Part shown: positions 59,255-64,000 of the stretch, one piece after another
Layout: every line of letters begins with the position of its first letter
Position numbering within the stretch: the stretch's first letter is position 1
From: Epiperipatus broadwayi
Lineage: Eukaryota; Onychophora; Udeonychophora; Euonychophora; Peripatidae
Direction of reading: 5' to 3'
Assembly: GCA_028023455.1 (NCBI GenBank)
Contig: JAQFVV010000042.1
Coordinates: forward strand, 8,517,922 to 8,581,921
DNA length: 64,000 nucleotides
Notes under the pieces: model-generated
Told to the model about the DNA's origin: nothing
Seen by the model: the letters and a program-made list of their open reading frames with translations, nothing else
The model's database searches: none
Program-made: the position numbers and the translations under genes

Positions 59255-59690
59255 CAAGATATTGAGAATCATATAAAGGAGTATGTGAATTAGCATAAGC
59301 ATCTATTAAAAAACTATACTACAATAGAATGTACATAAATTGTATTCATATATTTGTATTATGTTATGGTTGTGAAGATTGTTGGGGCAATCGAAACTGT
59401 AAAAGAGGGTGGTAATTAAAGCATTGTGAGACAGTGATAAGGTGTATGGATGATTTAATATTAATTATATACATTTGGCAATGCAATAAGAAAGATTAAT
59501 TATACTAATAAGCTGCAGTATCACCAGCATGTAACCAACAATAACAGTCAACTTTTGTAACTTAATCTAAAAGATACATTATAAACAGGTTAATTATCTA
59601 GCCACTACCAAACAAAGCAGAATATAACACAATCAACTGCACGCATATCTTTAAGTGCTAATATATTAATCATAATAATAATCAAACTGT
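59255..59690 (-). repeat. Dispersed repeat R1, copy 3 (inverted)
   Basis: GAATCATATAAAGGAGTATG (59266), ACTAATAAGCTGCAGTATCA (59505) and TTTAAGTGCTAATATATTAA (59650) are reverse complements of positions near 61310, 61250 and 61115. Confidence 0.7.
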
Positions 59691-59950
59691 TAAAGTAAGC
59701 AATAGCAGTGATTCTTGACTCAACTGGTGAAGGAAACAAGTAGTCATTCTTGATCAAGCTGTTGAAGAAGTTAGTAGCAGCAGTCAATCTTAATTTAACT
59801 GTTAAATGAAACAGCAATTTTTCTTGATCAAGTTGTTGAAGAAATTAACAGCAGCAGTTCTTCATCAAACTGTTAAAGAGAACAGTAGCAGCAGTTGGTT
59901 TTAATCATGCTGTTGAAGAATACAGAAGCAAAAGTTCAGCTGTGAAAAAT
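59683..59950 (+). repeat. Minisatellite, about 7 units of 34-40 bp
   Basis: Unit consensus is about ATCAA(G/A)CTGTT(G/A)AAGAA followed by ..AACAG(C/T)AGCAGT(T)C.T. Unit starts lie near 59683, 59719, 59754, 59793, 59829, 59866 and 59906. Two alternating variants (CTGTTAAAG and CTGTTGAAGAA) suggest a higher-order ~75-bp unit. Confidence 0.75.
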
Positions 59951-60934
59951 TTTCAAACAGAGTTAGAGAAAACCATGTGATAAGTTTTGCTAGGAGATAA
60001 GCATCATCAACCTATAAACTGTTCACTAAAAAAAATGTAGAATAGCCTTGAAGTAATTGGTAACAAGCCTTGGCTCCATCCAAGAGCATATGTCTCTCTT
60101 TATATATTTCTGACATAGAAAATAGTAGATTAAACAAAATGGATAAACCCATTGTGTTAGCCTAACTTGGAACTTAGTAAAAAAAAAATAATTGGAAAAT
60201 TCATTTTGTTTAGAAATCTGAAAATATTCTATTGCAAAAATGAAGAAATTTAACTGTATATACCCTAGAAATATGGATTAGTGGAACTGACCAATGGAAA
60301 CCAACAAGAAAGAAAAACTAATATTACAACAAAGGACTTGGAAAAAAATAAATCCATGGTAAAAAGATATTTTAATATGCATATAACTGGTAATAATTAA
60401 TAATTTTGTTAACTTTTTTTTTTTTTCATTGAAACTTTTTTTTTTTATTATTTTCCCTCCAAAATTATAAAGAGTTTTTAATTTAAAATTTCCTTATTTC
60501 TTATTGTTAAAAGTTGTTTTCCAATTTTAGTTATTAAAAAGAAAATAACTTAATAAAAGTAAAAATTAATTAATCTAGTGAATAAAAATCAACTAGTTAA
60601 TGATATATGCTATAGGAAAAAGTTTGAATTATCATGTCATGTTTTTTTAAATTTTCTTAATTATTAATTAGTTAGTTTATTAAATAATTGATTAAAAAAT
60701 AGTTAATGTCTTTATTCCTCCATCTATCTATTCTATGAATTAGCAATATGTGACTGAATTTCATTGTTAGCAGTGTTTTAGGGATTTGTAAATTATCCTA
60801 GTAATATTATTTAAATTACAGTGTAAATCTACATGTTTATTTTTTCTCTTGATCACAGTTCCTAGATTTTGTGATCTTGAATAAGCTCTAGAAAACAATA
60901 ATGGTTAGGACATTTACATGTGGGATTTATGTTG
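59951..60934. other. No gene seen
   Basis: AT-rich with A and T runs around 60405-60460. Confidence 0.35.
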
Positions 60935-61360
60935 GTGTTTGGACATCCAGATAATTCTCTGGATAGTGCAAAAGTATCACCTTTAATATCCATTCACTGC
61001 ACTTTATTTTTTGTTAGAGAACATTATAGTTGGCCTGTACACTCATGGTACCATACAGCTAGAAAATTGATGATGATCAGCATGTCTCAGTATCCCAGCA
61101 TTTTTTAAATGAATACTAGATTAGCACTTAAGGATGTGCATGCATATGTGCCAAGTTTTACAGTGACTAGATAATTAGCCTGTTATAATAAATCTCTTTT
61201 AGATCCAGTCACAAAAATTGACTTATTTTTGGTTAAATGCTAGTGATACTGCAGCTTATTAGTATTATTATAGTATACTTATTTTTAATAGATGCTGAGG
61301 TTGATTCACATGCTCCTTTATATGATTCTTAAATTCATGTTCCTTATATTTTTTCCATTT
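60935..61360 (+). repeat. Dispersed repeat R1, copy 4
   Basis: Collinear with 6275-6720 and inverted relative to copies 2 and 3, so copies 3 and 4 form a ~2.1-kb inverted pair around the minisatellite. Confidence 0.7.
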
Positions 61361-63117
61361 ATATTTGTGATAAGTGGGGATGATGATGTTCCATATTTCA
61401 TACCATTACTATATATATATATATACATGATTACATTTGATACTCTACCATTCTATTATAATGTAAAAAATACTAAAAGTTTAAATATAAAATTTAGTAA
61501 CATTTATTGTACCAAGTATAGTTTCAGTGCTTTCATCTTACATTCATGTAATGAATCAAATAGCATTCAAATCAGCAAAAAATTAATGATCTCTGCAACT
61601 AACCATGAATATGATATGAAAATGTTGAAAGTATAGTTGGTGCAATAAATGTTACTAAATTTTATATTTAAACTATATTTTAGTATTTTTTACATTATAA
61701 TATATACATGTGTGTGTGGGTGTCAGCAATACAGCATAATATGTATATAGTCATTCTGTGACGACTTTAAATTAGGAAAATTATTACCAATTTTTGATTT
61801 ATTTCTACCCCTTTCGTTAGAAAAAATAATTTTTTTTTTCTGAAAGAGATATTAATAACAGCAAGAATAAGGATAAAGATAGTCAGTGTGTAATTTCACA
61901 TGAAGCACAAAGAAAGACTTATTTACATTTGTGACCTTGGGTACAAACATACAGCTTTAGCCCTGAAGATTAACATTAAATCATAATAAAAGTCAATATG
62001 ATCTATAAAATTCTCTATGCTAATTTTGGACATTTGGAAAGCAAATATTCAGAAGAGTTATCAGAACTCTTTTATGAAGTTCTAAATTCCTTAAGTTACT
62101 ATATCTTATACTAACTCTAAAAAGAAAATACTGTGATTATGTATTTATGATCAATGCCATTGATGGGGTTTTTTTCTCTCTGACCAGTGATTGATACCTG
62201 GCATAACTATAGTTAAACAATGAATTCTTTAATCTGTCCAGATTAAGAACATGCTTCATGAAATACCACAATAAATGATAATATAGATCAGCTTAATTGT
62301 ATAATTTTGCTAATTAAAAAGGACTATCATCATATAATACTTTTCATTTCTTATATCTATTGTAATGGAGTATAACTATAAAAGAATCCTTACAAATACA
62401 TTTTATAATGGATAACATATGTTTATAGCACAAAGACACCAATTATCAAACAATCTTTTTTTGGTATGATTTTGATTTGAGTAATATACGTAGAATTAAT
62501 TAAGCAAGTTAGCCACACTATTTAAACTACAAAATGATTGTAATGATTAAATTTATATAAAAGTTGCATTGTGTTTTTAGATGTATTAAAATATTGATGA
62601 ATTGCCAAATGATTTATTGAAACATTAAATTCTTGGTTTTATTGATTATTGAATGGCAATCATATGTTTAGTATAACTATAATACAGTATAACAGATCAG
62701 AAAATAGACCAAATACTAATCAAAATATATAATAATAGTAAATATAATCAAGCTCTGTTGGCAATCATCTTCAGTAGGCATAAATAATAAATCACCATTA
62801 TCAAAAAGAGAAAATGTCAAATATTAATAATAAACATCAATAGCAAATAAATATCACTTAGAATAATCATCATTAACTAAAATACAATCATGAGGTAAAA
62901 TACTGATTAATATTTCTTTTTGCAAGCATATATCTAGGTGATAAATAAAACTAAAATTAGCATATATTAAATGTTATAAAACATGCTGGCATCATTAAAT
63001 CAATGATCATCATCAATATTAAGGACCATCTGGTATCTGAATCTATTGGCCGTAAATATACTAATAAACATTATTATGAAGTCATGTAATTATTTAACTT
63101 TACACTCTTTTCATATC
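61361..63117. other. No gene seen
   Basis: AT-rich. Short open frames such as 61292-61636 are low-complexity and match nothing I know. Confidence 0.35.
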
Positions 63118-63406
63118 CTAAAACTTGAGCTGAGTGAAGCCACTATGAAAAGGTGTTTTTAAACAAATATACATATTCTAACTTAATAGCATCTGACTTT
63201 TATAATTTTCATTTCTTGCTGCAGTAATTTACATATTTTATAAACTATATAGTCAGTCTGCTCCCGGTGCTGTTAGTTAATTAATTTTGCATTATGATTC
63301 TGGCGAGAAGTCACCGAAAGTTAACTCAGTGATATTAAGTTAGAATATATATATTTGGTTTAAAAATACCTTTTCATAGTGGCCTTGACTCAGCTCAAGT
63401 TTTTGG
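63118..63406. mobile_element. Long-TIR MITE family M, copy 2
   Basis: Arms at 63121-63190 and 63340-63405 are inverted copies: AACTTGAGCTGAGTGAAGCC and CACTATGAAAAGGTGTTTTT on the left, and their complement on the right with small indels. The interior TATGATTCTGGCGAGAAGTC links it to copy 1 at 33651-34073, which has a longer interior. Confidence 0.8.
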
Positions 63407-64000
63407 AGTAATATGAAATAGATAATCAAGTGTGTGGACTCAAAGTTATCTTCAATCTTTTAATAACATCTATTTAATTCTAAAACAAATTATATAGTGT
63501 CCACACCCACATATCAAATTTCATTATGTCCAAGCAAGTTCCTTGAATTGTAAGGACTACTAAACATATAAGTAAGTAAATTCACTTTGATAATTTAAAA
63601 CATACATTCCCAAACTTTTTCTGGCCACTTTGCAAGACATAAATTTTGTAAACCCCCCCCCAATTATAAGTTTTCCACATTCAATCTGTTTGATATTTTC
63701 AATGTAAATAGCAACTAATGATATATTACTGCTGTGACACGTTGGCTTTCTTTCTTCCCCTACTAACTGAATTTTAGTTATTAGAATCGTCGTCGAGGGC
63801 GCCACCAAGGATTTCTCTCTTGGAACCTGGTCACGTAACTTTACATAAACCTGGTCTTTATTTATTTTCGAACGACGATTCACTGATTATAAACTTTGAT
63901 TATAATCTCACAGGGGTTTTCCTTTAAGAACACTAACTATTATAAATAATTCAAGAATACGTTGGACAAAAAAAAACTTTTAATTTCTTTTACTACTATT
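63407..64000. other. Unassigned; contains a hAT-like terminal motif
   Basis: CATTCCCAAACTTTTTCTGG (63606) resembles a hAT terminus and the sequence at 19400-19500. AATCGTCGT (about 63784) and ACGACGATT (about 63872) form a short inverted repeat flanking GC-richer sequence. The minus-strand 107-codon frame here is not recognised. Confidence 0.4.

Noticed and set aside
63560-63883. 107-codon minus-strand frame as a host exon
   Set aside because: It includes a hAT-like terminal motif and a homopolymer, with no recognisable domain or convincing splice sites.
1-64000. CRISPR arrays, operons, bacterial promoters or integrated viral genomes
   Set aside because: No spaced short direct repeats, no compact gene clusters, and all RT sequences belong to LINE or Penelope-like elements rather than to retroviruses.

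Overview
This is AT-rich, repeat-dominated nuclear DNA from an invertebrate animal. It shows spliced exons with very long introns, several families of non-LTR retrotransposon, Penelope-like elements (PLEs), tRNA-derived SINEs, hAT and mariner remnants, and no bacterial-style gene packing. I cannot name the species from the sequence.

Host gene: I can support one. On the minus strand, three exons (48240-48267, 27172-27369, 9437-9524) join with matching reading phase into the first ~105 residues of CEP20 (FOPNL/FOR20), a small LisH-domain centrosome and ciliary-base protein. Introns 1 and 2 are about 20.9 kb and 17.6 kb. The last exon(s) were not found and probably lie beyond position 1. Everything else is intron 3 and downstream (1-9436), introns 1 and 2, or the region upstream of the gene (48268-64000).

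Layout. 1-9.4 kb: AT-rich sequence, a 66-bp-type tandem repeat, a 480-bp hAT MITE with a decayed duplication, a dispersed repeat and a broken non-LTR reverse transcriptase (RT) gene. 9.4-27 kb (intron 2): mariner remnant, single PLE, SINEs with target-site duplications (TSDs), GC-richer LINE tail, RTE scrap, palindromic PLE B, fold-back elements. 27-48 kb (intron 1): RTE copies, a hAT transposase remnant, a long-TIR MITE, palindromic PLE C, an RTE copy with a twin-priming inversion, a LINE split by palindromic PLE D, and a fold-back tandem array. 48-64 kb (upstream): a LINE and an RTE piece, an alternating-orientation repeat array, a zinc-cysteine transposon-linked pseudogene, palindromic PLE E, an inverted family of dispersed repeats around a minisatellite, and a second long-TIR MITE.

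Most interesting signal: four PLE insertions of different families (B, C, D, E) have the same architecture. Two copies of the 3' region lie head-to-head with their 3' ends pointing outward. The left arm starts directly after a candidate TSD of 8-12 bp, and the right arm carries an unpaired 44-61 bp tail before the second TSD copy. A stem-loop resembling a degenerate hammerhead-ribozyme core lies near each 3' end. PLE D sits inside another retrotransposon whose reading frame resumes exactly across a perfect 12-bp duplication, so the whole 2.7-kb palindrome was integrated as one unit.
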